Assembly: GCA_942486035.1 (NCBI GenBank)
Contig: CALNXK010000333.1
Span: 218,501-282,500, forward strand
From: Porites lobata
Taxonomy: Eukaryota > Cnidaria > Anthozoa > Scleractinia > Poritidae
Length of the DNA stretch: 64,000 nucleotides
Direction of reading: 5' to 3'
This document shows, in pieces, positions 11,260 to 26,200 of this stretch. The notes beneath the pieces are model-generated. The model was not told the DNA's origin and made no database searches. It saw nothing but the letters and a program-made list of their open reading frames with translations. The position numbers and the translations under genes were made by a program. How positions within the stretch are numbered: the stretch's first letter is position 1; each line of letters begins with the position of its first letter.

Positions 11260-14200
11260 TTTTTGGCGTTTTTATGACCTCGACTTCGTCTTGGTCCATA
11301 GAAACGCCAAAAAGAACTCAGCCAATATTCCGCCATCTTGACTTCACGCTTGGTCAATAACGCATCTATAACGGGGTTCATTAGGGCAAGAATGAAATCC
11401 CACAAGTAAAATTTTCAGGATACAAAATATTAAATTACAGTAGCATAACTGAATAAATATGGCGCCATCAAAATATATTCAACAGAACAGAAATGAAACA
11501 AAGACAGAAACCAACAGATAACGATCTGAATCAACTATTGTGACTTAGAAGTATTAGTTTTTACAACTAAAAAATGGTGTTTTCACACCGTTTATCAGTC
11601 GTTGCTTTACTGGCAGCTGTCGAGAGATAATTACTTTCACTAAAGTTCGAACGCACTTTAGTGGCCATTATGGTTGTGGAGAGGTAAATATAGGAGTGAA
11701 TGTTTGGACGTCCACTAGGGTATTACAAAGTTGTCATTGAGAGAGGTAGCCAGATTTGACTGTGTTTATTTACCTGACTGAAAGAAAAAGGTTTCCCAGA
11801 TATTACAAAGTCCACAAACTATAGAAAGGGAAAGAGAAAGATTAACACTTTTTTTACTAAGGTTGAAAATAAAAAAGTCAAGTATTGATCTGCAATAAGT
11901 TAATTTAAGCAGAAAAAAGGAATAACAAGAATCAAAAGTTAAAATATAAACACTCTCTGTCAAGCATAACGCAATGTGTGCTGGCCGAGACAAGATTTCA
12001 TATACATCCTGACTGAGTAGCCCATCAATATGTAAGTTTACACTTATTATATGTCGTCAATATTAAGTTTGGTATAAAGTTTGGCTGTAACTGTTATGTG
12101 AAGCGCTAGGATAAAATAAATTGCAAAGCTTGTTCAGCTCTGTGCCAATCAGATAACATGTGAACCCATCTGATAGTATTTTTGGTTCCATGAAAGCTTA
12201 AGCTTGTGGGGACCCATTTTTATTAACCAAAGATGACTAAAATCTGACATCACAAAATAATTATGTTGTTAAAACCTGCACTTCTGTAAAAGGCAACATT
12301 GAAAGGCAAAAATCTTGCTGCAAAGAAATGGACTGGGTTAACAAAGGACACTAGAAGTAAAGTAGGCACTAATGAAGTGAAAAGCAAAGTTTGACTGCTA
12401 TCAGAATTTATTGTAATTAATTTTGATTCTCTCGATTTTTAGTTGTCTGCATTTAGAGTTTTATATGATCATCAATAACATTGCTGATTTCAAACTAAGC
12501 ATAAACTCCATGTTAAATAAAGTAAAGTCATATCATTATGATGGTGCAATAAATAGAGTGAACAACCACTGTAGGTCAATTGCTGATGCTGACGACTATG
12601 AAATAGATACGGGTACATGTACTGACAATTTATTGACATGAATTATCTAGAATATTGTCAACTATGCATTACTTTACCTTCAGTGAGAAAATTCCACAAT
12701 CAAATGAATTAGACTGCTTGGGAGTATCTTCAGCAATGAACTGCTTCCAATCCACTGAAGTCCATTCTTTTCCAAACCACCTGTGAACTCTTTGAACTAA
12801 GTTTCTGTTAAGTGAGCCAGTGCATAATTAAATTAGGGGATGTTCATTTAGAGAACGCTGATTAGCAATGTAATATATTAAATAAAACTGAAAGATGAGC
12901 AACTCTAAATATTAATTAATATAATAATTTATTGATCTAAACTCGTTGGAATGTTTTAAATATGATTCAAAGGACTGTACAAGCTGAGGTCTTGGCCTGT
13001 GTGGCAGTCCTTACTCGCCAGTTAAAGGTGTTAGTAATAATACACTTAAAAATTACTTGATGTATTCGTATGTAAGAACAGTGCAGCTCAAGCATAATAA
13101 CATCACCAGCGCAAAAAGTGTACGTACCATCAGAGCAATTAATTTAAAACAAACATTGCCAAAATTAGTACGTACAAAAACACTTTAAGACAAGACTACT
13201 GCCAGCGAGTAATCTCAGGTATTCGGAAGGTGGTTGAAGTAAACCCAAAGCCTTCCAAAGATACATACTTAAATTTTATTAGACCTTTTCCAACACTTCT
13301 GAAGGTATAATAATTATGTAATTTACAAATATCACCTGAACATTTTCACACAACTCTGACAATCACACAAACCTTTCTAACGAGTTCCATAGATCATTCA
13401 AAGATTAATTGCCAATTAATGATCACCCAAGGATTGCCAAAGACTTTTGAACATGGTCAGAAGTTTTGCAAAACACAGAATTATTAATGCTCGCCAGAGT
13501 TCCCATGGCAGATGTCAGCACTTTTAATCTTAATGACAGACCTTGTTTCACTTGAAATATTATTATTAGATTTACTTTTTTATGAGCCTCAACTTAAAAA
13601 TCATATGTAGAGTGTTATCATTGTCTTCCGTAAGTGTATCTTTTATAATATTATTAGCTTACCTGACTGTCTGGAGATGCGTTATGTCTTTAGTATCACC
13701 TTCTTCATGATCAATGGAATCATACAGGCACAAAAACTTGTCAGTCAAGTTTACTATCTAGATCAGTGCCAAAAATATAACACCATTAAAAAGGAAGCCC
13801 CCACAACATCTACAATATTGAGTTAAGTTAGGATCAATCATGAAAAGAGAAAAGGATGTCTATATGTAGACTGCCTTCAAAACGAAAAGTAAAGAAGCCC
13901 TTTGGACTTTCAAAATAAAAAACAGATTTTAATCAAGCCCAAGCCATCATATTGAGGGGAGTCTGGACTTGCCCATGTCATCACTGGTAAATCCATATTT
14001 GGTTTTCACATCTAAGACCAGTCTCCCTAGTCTTCAGTACCAATTTACTCAATAGAGCTGATAATTAATAAAATAAAAATAATGTGAAATATGAACATGT
14101 TTTATTATGGGCCCGGCCTTTATGTAGAAATTTTACGTATCAAATAAATCAAGACTTCACTGATTTTGGCTCATCTGTATTCTAATTACATTGCAATTCA

Positions 14201-17200
14201 CTACTCCTCATAGAGAAATCTGGTCACTGACACTAACAACGTAGGCGTCCAAGGCTACCAGGGGCCAACTAAGCAATGGCCTTGAATCTCATGATCAGCA
14301 GCCTTGAAGTTCTGTCTGGATAGACAGAAAACACTTCTTTAAGGAGCTTGGACTGCACAGCTTCTGGTCAGGAGTAGTTGCACAGTATATCTATAACTAT
14401 AAATTTTCTATCAGCCACAGCTTTTTAAGTTTTAATTACCACAGTGTACTTGATCTACTTACTATTACTTTCCAGTGTGCTTCATCATTGATGGGAATAA
14501 CCCAAGCCTCCTTATTCAACAGATTGGTCTATGAATGAAAAAAGTAACAAAAAACAATTAAAAATGATTGATATTGCATGTCAAATCAAAGATATCATTC
14601 TTTTAAAATCTAATTCTGTGATAGAGAGACAGAGCATGCAAGAGAAATGAAAAATAAATCCAACCTAAAATATAATGAAGACAATATTTATTAAGAAAAA
14701 ATTATTAACTTTAGAAAGATTATAATTAGACTGAGAGAGAGAGAGACAGTATTCAGCAATTCTGCTTTTCTGGCAATTTATGTCCCTTTTGTTTTACAGT
14801 TGATGGGCTGGAAAGTAACAACCAGGAGAACTCAATATATATCTGCCCAATCAATTACCCCCAATTTCGATGTGGGGCAAAAAAATATCCTAGTTCATAG
14901 TAGCAATAACATATTGACTATCTTCACAGAGCTCCGAGAAAATTGAGACAGTAGACACTAGCAGTGCTAAAAAAAGACACTAGCAGTGCTAAAATTTTGG
15001 TTGTCCTGGGAAAGTTGACAACTTGCCTGAGCTCTTACCAATTGGGCAAATGCAAAGGGTCCGGATAATCTGCGAGCCAGCGAGCCATGCGAGGCGTGCG
15101 AGCCATGCGAGGCATGCGAGCCATCGGAAAATATAAATTTTTAATAATATTCTAATTGGAAATAGTTCGTTTTGTAATTGGTTTTGCTGCTGGAAATGTG
15201 CTTTCAATCGCGAATATTAAACCGCGATGGCTCACGCGGTGGCCATGTTATTTTGGACGCGAACAGTCTGGGTCGAGGGAGAGCGACAAATTTTGACTTT
15301 CTCTCCCCTCTCTGATAGTCTTTCTCTCCTGTTTCGTTCTTGCGAACCGTTCAGCGTGCTCGTGGCCGGATCTTCAAAAAATCTTCACTCCTTTTGGACA
15401 ATCCAGTTCAGTCGAATCAATCTAGCAATAAACTGCTTCTAAAAGTGAGTATTTACCTGATTTACCTTTGCTTTAGTCTGTTGTCAGCTGTTTTGTGCAA
15501 TGAATTCTTCATTATTGCTAATGTTTTGTGTATTTTATTTAGTTTGCAGATGGCAAATCGACGTACGCAGTGTCTCGTTGAAGCAACGAAGCGTGGTTTC
15601 ACGCTAAACATCGATCCAAGCGGGGAAAGAAACCGTTGCTTCTATCAGTGTTTGAAGTTTTTTAAAAGTGGCATACCACGTAATCAAGAGAAAGGATTTA
15701 GAAACCTGTTAGAAACGCTTTGTGCGTTTTGAAAACGATACGGTTTCATCGTTCGTGTAGATAGATTTTCAGATGGCTCGCATGACTCGCTGCCATGGCT
15801 CGCAAGGCTCGCATGGCTCGCTTGTATGACTCGCATGGCTCGCTGGCTCGCACTGTATCCAAACTCAAATGCAAATGAGAAGTGGGTGTCTCAAAGTTCC
15901 AAGAGGTGATCCAAGACCTAAGACCTACATGTAAGTAGTCCCTCTCCGAATTTAAAAAACTAAGAACCGAGTTTGCTTTAATTTTAAACTTAAATCAACA
16001 ACAGGTGTAAATTTTGCAGCCTGCTAAAGCATAAAAAGTCTTTAAAATTCATGCTGATTGATGTTGAACTTGTGCACATGATACTGAACTTGTTACATGT
16101 ACATGTATATGATTGTGATTTACCTTTGTACGTCACCTTTTCTGTGTCATGTTACATTGTTGGTGTTGGTAATTAGAGCAAATCCTCTTGAAAAGTTAAC
16201 CATTTCATTGTCCTAGTCCCTGTTACATTGTCCTGTGCAGTGACATTGTCACATTTTCGAACAAGATATATCAAAGATTGATTGAACAGCAAGAAAAATA
16301 ATTTTGGGCTGCAAAAGTTACACTGTTCTGATGATTTAAGTTTCAAATTAAAGCAAAACAGGTCTCAGTGTTTCAGTTTCAGAGGGGATCTCACGTTGAA
16401 GTTTTTGAGATTTGGAGTGGGTCTTAGGTCTTAGATCTTTGGTCTTAGGCTTTTCCACACCCATGAAAAGTTTCTTGGTTAGCAGCAAAATTTAATTACT
16501 TGCCCTGGCAACCAGACATCCCTTGTTTTAAGCTCTAGCTACCTTTACAAATAATAAGAGTCGCAACTGACTGACAAATACATAGTTAACTATATAATTA
16601 ATTACCTGACAAACAGAATCAAGAATATTTTCTGGTGCACTGCTTTCAAATCTCTTCAATCGTTGGAAAAAAAATGAGTTGAAAATGTAGATTGCTTTGC
16701 CCTTTAAATTTGAAAAAAAAAAAAAAGAAAAAAACAAGGTACATTAATTATTTTGCATCCCCATTATTTTTGTTGAAGTGAAAATATGTAGCCAACAAAT
16801 CTCACCATCTTTAGAAACTTCCTGGCAAGAAGTGCATTATATGCATTAATACCCTACAAAAAAGATAAGTAAGCATGGTTGTAGTTAGGAAATCTTCAAA
16901 CATCTGTAAAAATGACTGCACTCTAGATTGAAATACAGACAAGTACAGTATTATGAAATGAAAAATGTGTGCTGAGAGAATAGGACAGATATGAAAACTT
17001 CTTGCTTCTCTCTCAGGACTACAGGTTAACACACTCTGGTAGTCAATTTTTCTTAAACGTATGTTAAAGTTGAATGACGTTTTTTTTCTCCTCTCCAAAA
17101 TCTATTGCATATGCGTAGCTTAATTTCCAAAAATACAGACTAAAGTTTTCTCAAATTTCTTAGATCCACGGAATGTTGTTAATGAAAGATGTTAATTTCA

Positions 17201-20200
17201 CTTCACATCTTCAAATAACTGCAGGGTTATAAAATCTCACAAGAAGAACACCATTTCAAAAGCTACATGCATTAAAACAAGAAGTATATAGTATGGTACT
17301 TTGACACTCAGTCCACTCATTCGTTGGGTATGAAAATTAAAAAAAAAAGCCCACTTGACAACCAAGTGCAAATAGTTAGTTGCCAGACAGTGTAAATCAA
17401 ATCCAGACATGCTGGCGATCCCAGCGGTCACAACGTTGAGCTCTGTGAAAGATGCAAATCTACAACTGTGTAAATTCAAGTGCCTCTAGTAAAGCACACC
17501 TCGTCATTTATCCAGCACTCTTTAGGTTCTAGGCCAGGTTTCCATCGCTGAAATCGTTGTAAGGACTTGGCAGATATGCAATTACTCTGATTCATGGAAG
17601 ACTGATCTCTTGACTCGTTGTTATGTCTATTGGGAAGTGTACATTAATATTGCTGGTAAGAGAATCTATATGTAGCATATCAGCATTCTTCAGGTTAGCA
17701 GTGTTATATATCCACATTATCTGTCCTGTCTTCGCTCACTTTGCTATTACTGCTTTGCACCTTCCCATATTTCACTTGCAAACTGTCTTTATTCTCTGAA
17801 TCATGAATGGTAAAATGGAATGATTTGAGCAGAAATCCATTAGGTTTATGACAGAAAGAGTATAGCTACATGTATTGAGAGTCACATTTCCATATAAAAT
17901 TAAACAACAATCTAATGTAATGAAAGGAAAGACCAAGTGAAAGACAGGTTGCAGACTAGTATACAACATCAGTTGTTTCATTGCTGCCACTGTGAAATGG
18001 CACACAACATTGCAAGCTTCACAGAACTTCAGGAATATCTCAGAAAAGACCAGAATTTAGTAGAATTTAGAGTAAGTTTAGACCAACTTCCAGACTCCAC
18101 TGATAATATAAAAATATTGACCCTTATATAATTAATTGTCTTATTAAGGGTCTTATTAATACAAATTCTCTATAAAAATTAGTTAAGAATAAAAACTCAT
18201 TTACACTGAGAACTAGAAATGTGACTACCTGTAACATAAAGCTCTATTACTGTACACATGTATTCGGAAGTCAGCCAAGCGCGGTCATTGCACACGTGCT
18301 GAACAAGAATGCTGTATAATGACAGACTAGAAACAATAGACAACTCCCAAAGCACAAACTCAACCAAAACGCTAAAAATCTTCAATGATTACTCAAGTTT
18401 GGGCTTATAGTAGATAATGTCTCAGTTTTTCAATGACCATGAAATTCCGAGTCCGGGTAGTTAGTTAATCAATTGTGGCCCGAAAAAATTTGAAGGAAAA
18501 AAAACTACGAATTTTTAAGAAAATGCTTTTTTCGTGAGAAGGACTCTAACACGCTGACAAACGTCAACAAATAGCGAAAACTATAATTTCTATATGTTTG
18601 CTTTGCTCGAAATCGCACGCATTTACGAGGCCCTAAAGCGCTTTGCTGACTTGCAAGGATCCATTTGTTATAACGATGCCCAAAATAAAGGGATGAATCT
18701 CATAGTTTATTAGATATAATCGTGTAAAGTTTGCTTATCATTTTTGCATAAATTATGACCTAAATTTGGAAACCGCTAAATTTCTCGAATTGGGTCTTTG
18801 CGATTTTGGTGAAACTCTGTTCAGCGCAAGGCACTAATGCGCACTATGTGTAGCCGAGAGATTTGCACGAAAAAATGCCGGCAAAGCAGATTTTCGACTC
18901 AGACCTCAAAGGGGTGTGGCATTATAACCACGTGACATTTACTCCGATCACCAAAAATTTTCTGTTATAATTTATTGTAGATTGATCTATATGTTATCCA
19001 TTCTATGTGTTAGACTTACGATAAAAGTAAAGGTGGGGATACCAGAGAGCTTCAAAGTAGGATGCTACTCCCCAAAAAAACTGGGTCGAGTCACCTTTTA
19101 TAATACTCACAATAAATTTATCTTCAAAATAATTACAGCTAGGATCCAATTACCTTTGATCTTGTGCCAAGGAAGATCTTTAACGCCATAGTCATAGCGT
19201 AATTCTTCTCCTATCTTTATATCTCTAAGGGCATAGAGGACAAGATATGTCTCACTTCCTTCTTTAACTTTTCGCATCACAGAATTACTTTTATTTGAAG
19301 GAGCATCATTTACTAGTCTCCCAAGACCTTTTGAGAATGTGGCATCAACACTGAAAGATGAAAAAAAAAACACTCACTGCAAAAAGAGAACCAATACCAT
19401 GTCCTTACAAATACTAAACAAATTCAAAAGTAGGTTGAGATTGATCATCCGGGTGAACATAGTCCTGAATAGGACTGTTGTTGTTGACAGTGACTGACGT
19501 TTCGACAACCTGTGCGGTAGTCATCTTCAGAGTCAAAGTGAGTTGTATCATGTGAGTTGTACAGTAATGTGACACTGACTCTTGTGATCGTTCAGGAGTA
19601 GGAATATTTCCATGCAAAAAATCGTCTCGAAAAACTTTGCGTTTTTGTCTTTTGCTGTGAAAGAAAAATTTTGTTGATGAACATATTTTTCATCTGGCAA
19701 CCCTGAGTACTCCCGGCCTCTAACAGTAGCTCTGGAAAAATGTCGCCCTCCCCCCGGAAAAAATCATGCAGCGATAAGCCATTTATAGATTTCCAAAGAA
19801 GATCCGGAGATGATTTGGACAATACTTGAGTCTAATTTCAAATTAACTCTAAACCCCCTCCCCACCCACCCCCGAATAAGACAAGTTTTTTTTAGGGCAG
19901 GTGGAAGGAACCTCAGGAAAGGGGGAGTACAGTACAGTTGTCAGTTTGTCAACCTTGTGAGCTATAGCCTTGTGCTCTCCACGGGAGATTAAAGAGAAGG
20001 GGGTGCTTCCATATTTTAAAACTCTAAAAAAGGGGGAAAAAGAAGAGAAAGTATGAACAAAAGACTTAAAGTGTTATGATTATTGTCAACATGAAAAATT
20101 ACACGGAAAAGAAAAAAAAAAGTGATGTTTTTCACCTCACAAAAACGTGATTTTTCTGGGGAGGAGTGTAATTTTTGCGGGAGTATTGGGAGAGGAGTAC

Positions 20201-23200
20201 TCAGGGTCCGAAATAAATTTTTTTAGGCAGGCGCCAACTTGCGACTGAAAAATAGTTCAGTCATCAGATGGAAAATGTGTTCACCAAAATAGTGTCAATA
20301 AATTTGTTCCTTCACAGCAAAACACAAAAAACACGAGTTTTTCAAGACAATTTTTTGCATGAATACATTCCCACTCCTGAGCGATCATAAGAGTCAGATT
20401 CCACATGTAAAGACATTAAAATATTGTGTAGCTTAAAATAATTATGGTGTAGTTGAAATGGAGTTTTCATCAAATAGATAGCTCTCTTAGTTTGGAGACT
20501 GCGGACAAAACATTTTCTTCTTACATGCCCGGTCAGTACAAATCCTTCAGAAGCCACGCAAAAACAAAGCACTTGTTTCTGAAAAATGCACCCATGGTAT
20601 CAAGTTTTGGGGTCTTAGGGGTCTTTGTTTTCAAGACGCCCCACTGGTAACAAAAGTTAAGCTTGAGTCCTGTGCAGTTTTGGCTATTTTTTGAGATCGC
20701 TTTTCATTGCAGTTTGCAGATTTTCCATTTCTTAGCATTTGGTTTTCAGTTTTCATCAAAAATACTAGGAGTTTTTTGAATTTGGCATCTGATGTGGTTT
20801 TTCAGTTTTTCCTGCAGCCATATAATTATATGGGCTCTGGTTTCTATTCAATCTGAGTGATTATTATACGTCTCCACTAATCTTGAATAGTTGTGAAAAT
20901 GCAAAAGTTGCAGCAGTTAGCTCCCTCTTTGCAATCACATGTTAGACCAAGCTAGTCGGGTCACATGTAGCAATTTTGGTCACGTCCTCCCACTTGAATT
21001 CAACCGGAAACAAACTTGTTTAGTGAACCTTTGTACATGTACTTTGGGGAAATTATAACCTTGGATGCTATATTCAGAAAGCCTTAACTTTTTTATTTTA
21101 ATGAATATACCTTCGTAATCTACAATTCTTAAGCTTTCAGAAAATGTATACTTTACTGGGGTTTGCATGAAATGTGGCACGAACAAATTATGGTCATTTG
21201 GGTATACTGATACCTTATATGAGCCGTATGAATGTAAGCCTGTCAGTAAGCTCAAATCTCTGGTCCATCCAGCTGTGATCTAGGAAGGGACCCAGGGACC
21301 TCCTCTATCAACAATGGCCTCCCTGGCGGCCGTCCCCTGGCTGCTGCCCATATAAAAATTTTTATACTGACCATTTTTATTTTGTCAGTGTTTCGAAAGA
21401 AAGACTGTATTCCTAGCAGGCTTACCAAAAGCACTTGATACCATCTTTAAAAAAAAAGAGGAAGCTTCCCAAATCTGGATGATACGAGTCTTCTCTCCGA
21501 TATCCTTCATCTGCTGTAACAAGTTCTCCTTTGTAGACTAGAAGAAAATCATCTTTGGAAAACGTTTTTGTTGTGAACACGCCTCTCCCTAAAGAAACAA
21601 CAACATAATAAATATAATTATACAAGATTTATAATTATCTACATGTAACAAAAGTGTGCATGTGGACAATACAGAAGCTTGAACAATGATCAATTTGAAA
21701 CTTACAGTGACATTATACAAATGCATTGTTACAGAAAATAATGTAGGGAAAATTAAACCTAAAATATAAACATACTAGCTGTATAATCATAAATAGCTAC
21801 ATTTGTTGGCCTTCCCCTGGATTTCTTTGTTTTCAGTTAAAAAATTATTTTCCAAGAGAGCATCAGTAGTTTGGGACAATCTTACCATGGAGCCTAGCCT
21901 GCAGGGATGGAAAATTGCTCACCATTCAAATGGAAACTGCAGACTGCAGTCACTGGCCAGTGGTAAAATGCAGACTGAGGTACAAAATACAGACTACTTA
22001 CAGATTGGCCACATGCATTAATTAATATTGCTATCAAAATTAAAGGAAAGTCACAAAGGCTGGTCACACTGGGTTTTGGCTCGCCTGGTGATAAATAGAT
22101 AAATTCCATGGTCACAACTTTTTAATCTGTTTCAATGAGTGAAACTGGTGCAGATTAAATCCTTCTGCAGCTCTGGAGGCTCAAAAGGGTTTTTTGGCAG
22201 TGCTGAGAATGGATCCCAAGATGCACGCAAGCAAAATTATTACCTACATGTATAAGAAAAACATGCGATACCACGCACAATGGCATTCATGTGCAAGTTG
22301 TAAATATGGCCTTCTCAAGTAAATTTAACATAATTGATCCAGAAAATGGCACATGCTAATCTTTTCTATATAACACACTCCAAGCTCTTTATGAAAAATA
22401 CCGGTATATATGATCTGAATGGATTGTACGGAGAACTAGTATAGCATTGGCGATTTGGCACCAGTGTAACAACTACTAATCAACATGTCTGGATCAATAA
22501 ATCAGTTTCCTTAAAAGTGGCATCCAACAAGAGAATTCTCTCCATAATACTTTGACAATTCCAACAGTCATCAAGGTAAGCAGTCTGAATCTCAAGCAGT
22601 GATTATCTTCTGGAATGTTTGCACATCATAACTTCACAGAACAATGTGAAATCCAATTTCAGAAATGCTCTTGCACATGTTCTCTGAATAAGAACGTGTG
22701 AAGCTTTTCGCTCGTGAGGATGAGCTGTCAAGTCAGCCATTAATTCTTCAAAACACAACACCAGAAACAGAAATGTGAGTGTAAATTGCGATAACCAGAA
22801 ATAAAGCTTGAATGTCAAAAGTTAGCTTGGTGACCCACCCTGATATTTTTGTATGCAAATAAGATTCGTTATTTCGCATTCATAAACTAAGAAAATTCTA
22901 AAAAATCTATAGTGTAGACTTCGATTCCTACAGCTCTTTCCTAAGTAAATCAAGTTCTACAGTATTGTTTTTTCTCCTATCATGTATTAGACTATCTAGA
23001 GAATTTGATGGGTTTTTCTAAATAATATTTTAAAAAAAATACTAGGTCACTGAATTGATTTTTAAGTTGCTTTTGAAAAACTCAGAGCTTTAACGGATCT
23101 TTTAGCAGCACTGTACCATTGTTATAGCAACCATTGGCACATTGCAAACACCATTAAAAAATTGTTTTATTCAGATGACATCTGATAGGGGCAATAGTGT

Positions 23201-26200
23201 TGTAATCTGTCTTCATTGGACACATAATTATTGTTAACCATGGAAAACCATTCAATTTGTTAGCATATCTGGCTTACAAACGAAGAGAACCTTTAAAATG
23301 TGATTGCTGCATTTTATATGTAGGACATTAATGACCAAATATGTGTCAGGAAAGAATTTAATATTTCGTTTGTATGCATTCACACCAGCCTACTTACGGG
23401 GACAAGGATATAGAAACACATCAGAACTGTGGGGTCTGTTCAGTTAGTGGCGACATTTTGAGGTCCCAAGAAAAAAGTCCCCTTAAATCAGCTCTTTATG
23501 GCATCTAAACCATAGAGCTGGAGTCATTAAAGAGGTCCCCAAAAGTTGGTGAAAATGTGTGATCAGTTGTGAAACATGTGGGTGCTGAAAATTTTCATGA
23601 GGGTTAAAAAACAGCAGTTATCCTCTAAGATAAAGATATCTGCTTTAAGTATTACTAGCAAGGCCTTTTCCTTCTGAAGAGTTTAAGTATACATGATGCC
23701 TTATTTGGGCAAAGGTGATGAAGTCAGAGGTGGAACAAAGGCCATCGCTCCCCCCTCAGGCCAATTTGGGCTGGAACAGATGCTACATGTACATCACTTG
23801 ATTTTAAATACTGTAAGCTTGGAAACTAACCACTCACAGGGTAGTAAGCTTGTATTATAGCATGTGGACCCTTATTATAAAATAACCCTCCCAGCATAAT
23901 TTATTATCAAGAGCATTATAGTACATGGGATTTAGCTAAAAAAAACTAGGTATTCAAATGTTACCTATGAATTCATTAATGAACCTTTCTTCAAAGCCTT
24001 CTTGGTCTTTGCCTTGAAATCTTCCACAAGGTTCCTTAAAAGTGACAGTGAACTTCAAATTAGCAACCTATTTTTATATTCCAGAAAATCTTGCAAATTA
24101 AAATGGGTAAGGTAAAGTCTGCATGAGAGCCTAGGTCAGGAGCTTGATCTTATTTGCCTCTTTCCCATGCCCCAGAGATTTCTAGGGGAGGTTTTTTTAG
24201 CTCACGCTGATTGAAAACAAACATGGCCTTGTGTGTCATGGTTTTCTCCTAGGCAGCAAAATTTTGTTCTTAGAACCAAAATACACTTTTGAAGAGCTTG
24301 AAACGGTAAGGAATAATTAGCATCAAGAAGAGTCTGCGAATGGTTCTTCAAGGTGATTATAATGACTCAGAAGCAATGATATTGTCCTTTGGGTTGCACA
24401 AAGGTCTGAATCAAAAGCCTTCCTGAATAAGACTTAGTAGCATGTTAACCAAAACTGCATGCGCTATGGAACAAATGTGGACAAGATCAAAATTATGGAC
24501 TTTTTTATCCACTGTACGTATGACAATATCACCAACCTCATTCCCAGGGTCCTCTCGCTTCCTCAAGAAAGTACCCTGGTTACAGCTGGTCAAGTGTCTA
24601 TGTATGCCAACCCAAGCCACACAGAGGGTGGGTTCTCAACTTAATTTTGTCATTACTGTCTAGGGAGGCGAATGTTCCACTGCTACACAGACATTATTTT
24701 GAAAGGGAAGCAAGTTATTTCACAGGCGGCCCAGACGTAGTATGTGTCACTGAATGAATATATTAATATCCACATGGACAAATTAATGCGATGAGTCGTC
24801 GAAACTCCCATGGACTAAAATAGTCTAAAAGTCAAAATATAACAAAACAAAGCTAAGATACCTTCAACTGAACGTATCCTTGTCTTTCCTGGCCGGTTTA
24901 AGTGGCATTTTGTTGAGTTTTGAAATTGTAGGTACTATCCACTAAAGAAGAATTAAAGGCTGGCTACAAAACAAACAGACCATCTTCACGCGCCTTCACA
25001 CGAAGCGCTATAAATTCGAGAATAATCGACGAATCTGCTCCAAATAACCATCGGCTAATCTGCAGGTAACGTGTGCTCCTGCTTCTGGCTCGCTTGCTCG
25101 ACAAAACCCATTGCAACTGCACAATAATTGCTCGCTCATCAACAACCACTGTTGACCTTTACGCTTCGATATGACCGCAAACGACCAGGTTTAATACGCC
25201 GGCGTGGCCGCGGCGTGAATATTCAAGCTTAGCGACGCGTTCGTGCAACAATGCAGCACTTGCTATGGGAGGGATGGTACTATTGCTTCTAGGTCAATCG
25301 ACTGACCGAAGGTTAGCTGCGTTAGTTTTGACCAGAAAACAAAAGGCGATTGTGGGACCGTCCGTAGTTTTCAACAGGGCAGCCCTGGTTTTCAAGTTCG
25401 AATTCTTCTAACGTTAAGCTGTCTCAGCTGCTGTCACATTGTTCGTCCAGCCGCTTGCATAGGTTCTTGACTCTACCAGACTTATTTGCTTAGATTAACA
25501 ACGTCTTACTCCATAATATGTTGTCCAAACTGGTGAAGGAGGACGAGAATTTTCCGCCCAGGAAAAAGGCAAAATCTGGCCCCCGCTATGCAGCTGAATA
25601 GAAGATACAGCTGAAGATATCGTAAAGTAAAATTTATGTGCGCGATATCTTTTATTATTATTATTATTATTATTATTCTCAAAACTAAGGGGCACCCAAC
25701 GATGATTTCCCCCTAGAGGCATTGAAAACACATTTAAGGCTGTCCAGAGTACTTTTGATCGAAGAATGCATTCTAAACAGCGCTTACATAAATTTAGTCA
25801 GGAGGGCTAAAAGCGAAGCTAATGCTCATACTAAATATAAAATATATCGTGTAATGCTAAGCGGAGAAGGCAACGAGACAAGGCCACCCAACGACTGTTT
25901 CCTCAAATACTTTCAATTGAAAACACTTCTGCAGCTATTCATAAAGTACTTTTACCTCTATAGAAATGCATTCTAAGTGGTGCTATAAAATTTGCATCTC
26001 AGTGTTCGGCCATTCTAGAGGAACTTGAGTCTTTTCGAAATTACGAGGAATTCAGAATTATTTTCCCGAAAATTTTAGATGCAATTTAACGTATTACGAG
26101 GGGATAATTTTTCAGATACCTTCTTTCATCACATTTTTGAATCCGAAAATTTTAGGATTCCATTTTACTCACTACGAAAAATAGCCTAACCCGGTGAGTG

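Noticed and set aside
11051..11360. Mutually overlapping ORFs on both strands
   Set aside because: Produced by the symmetry of the 150-bp fold-back at 11211-11360.
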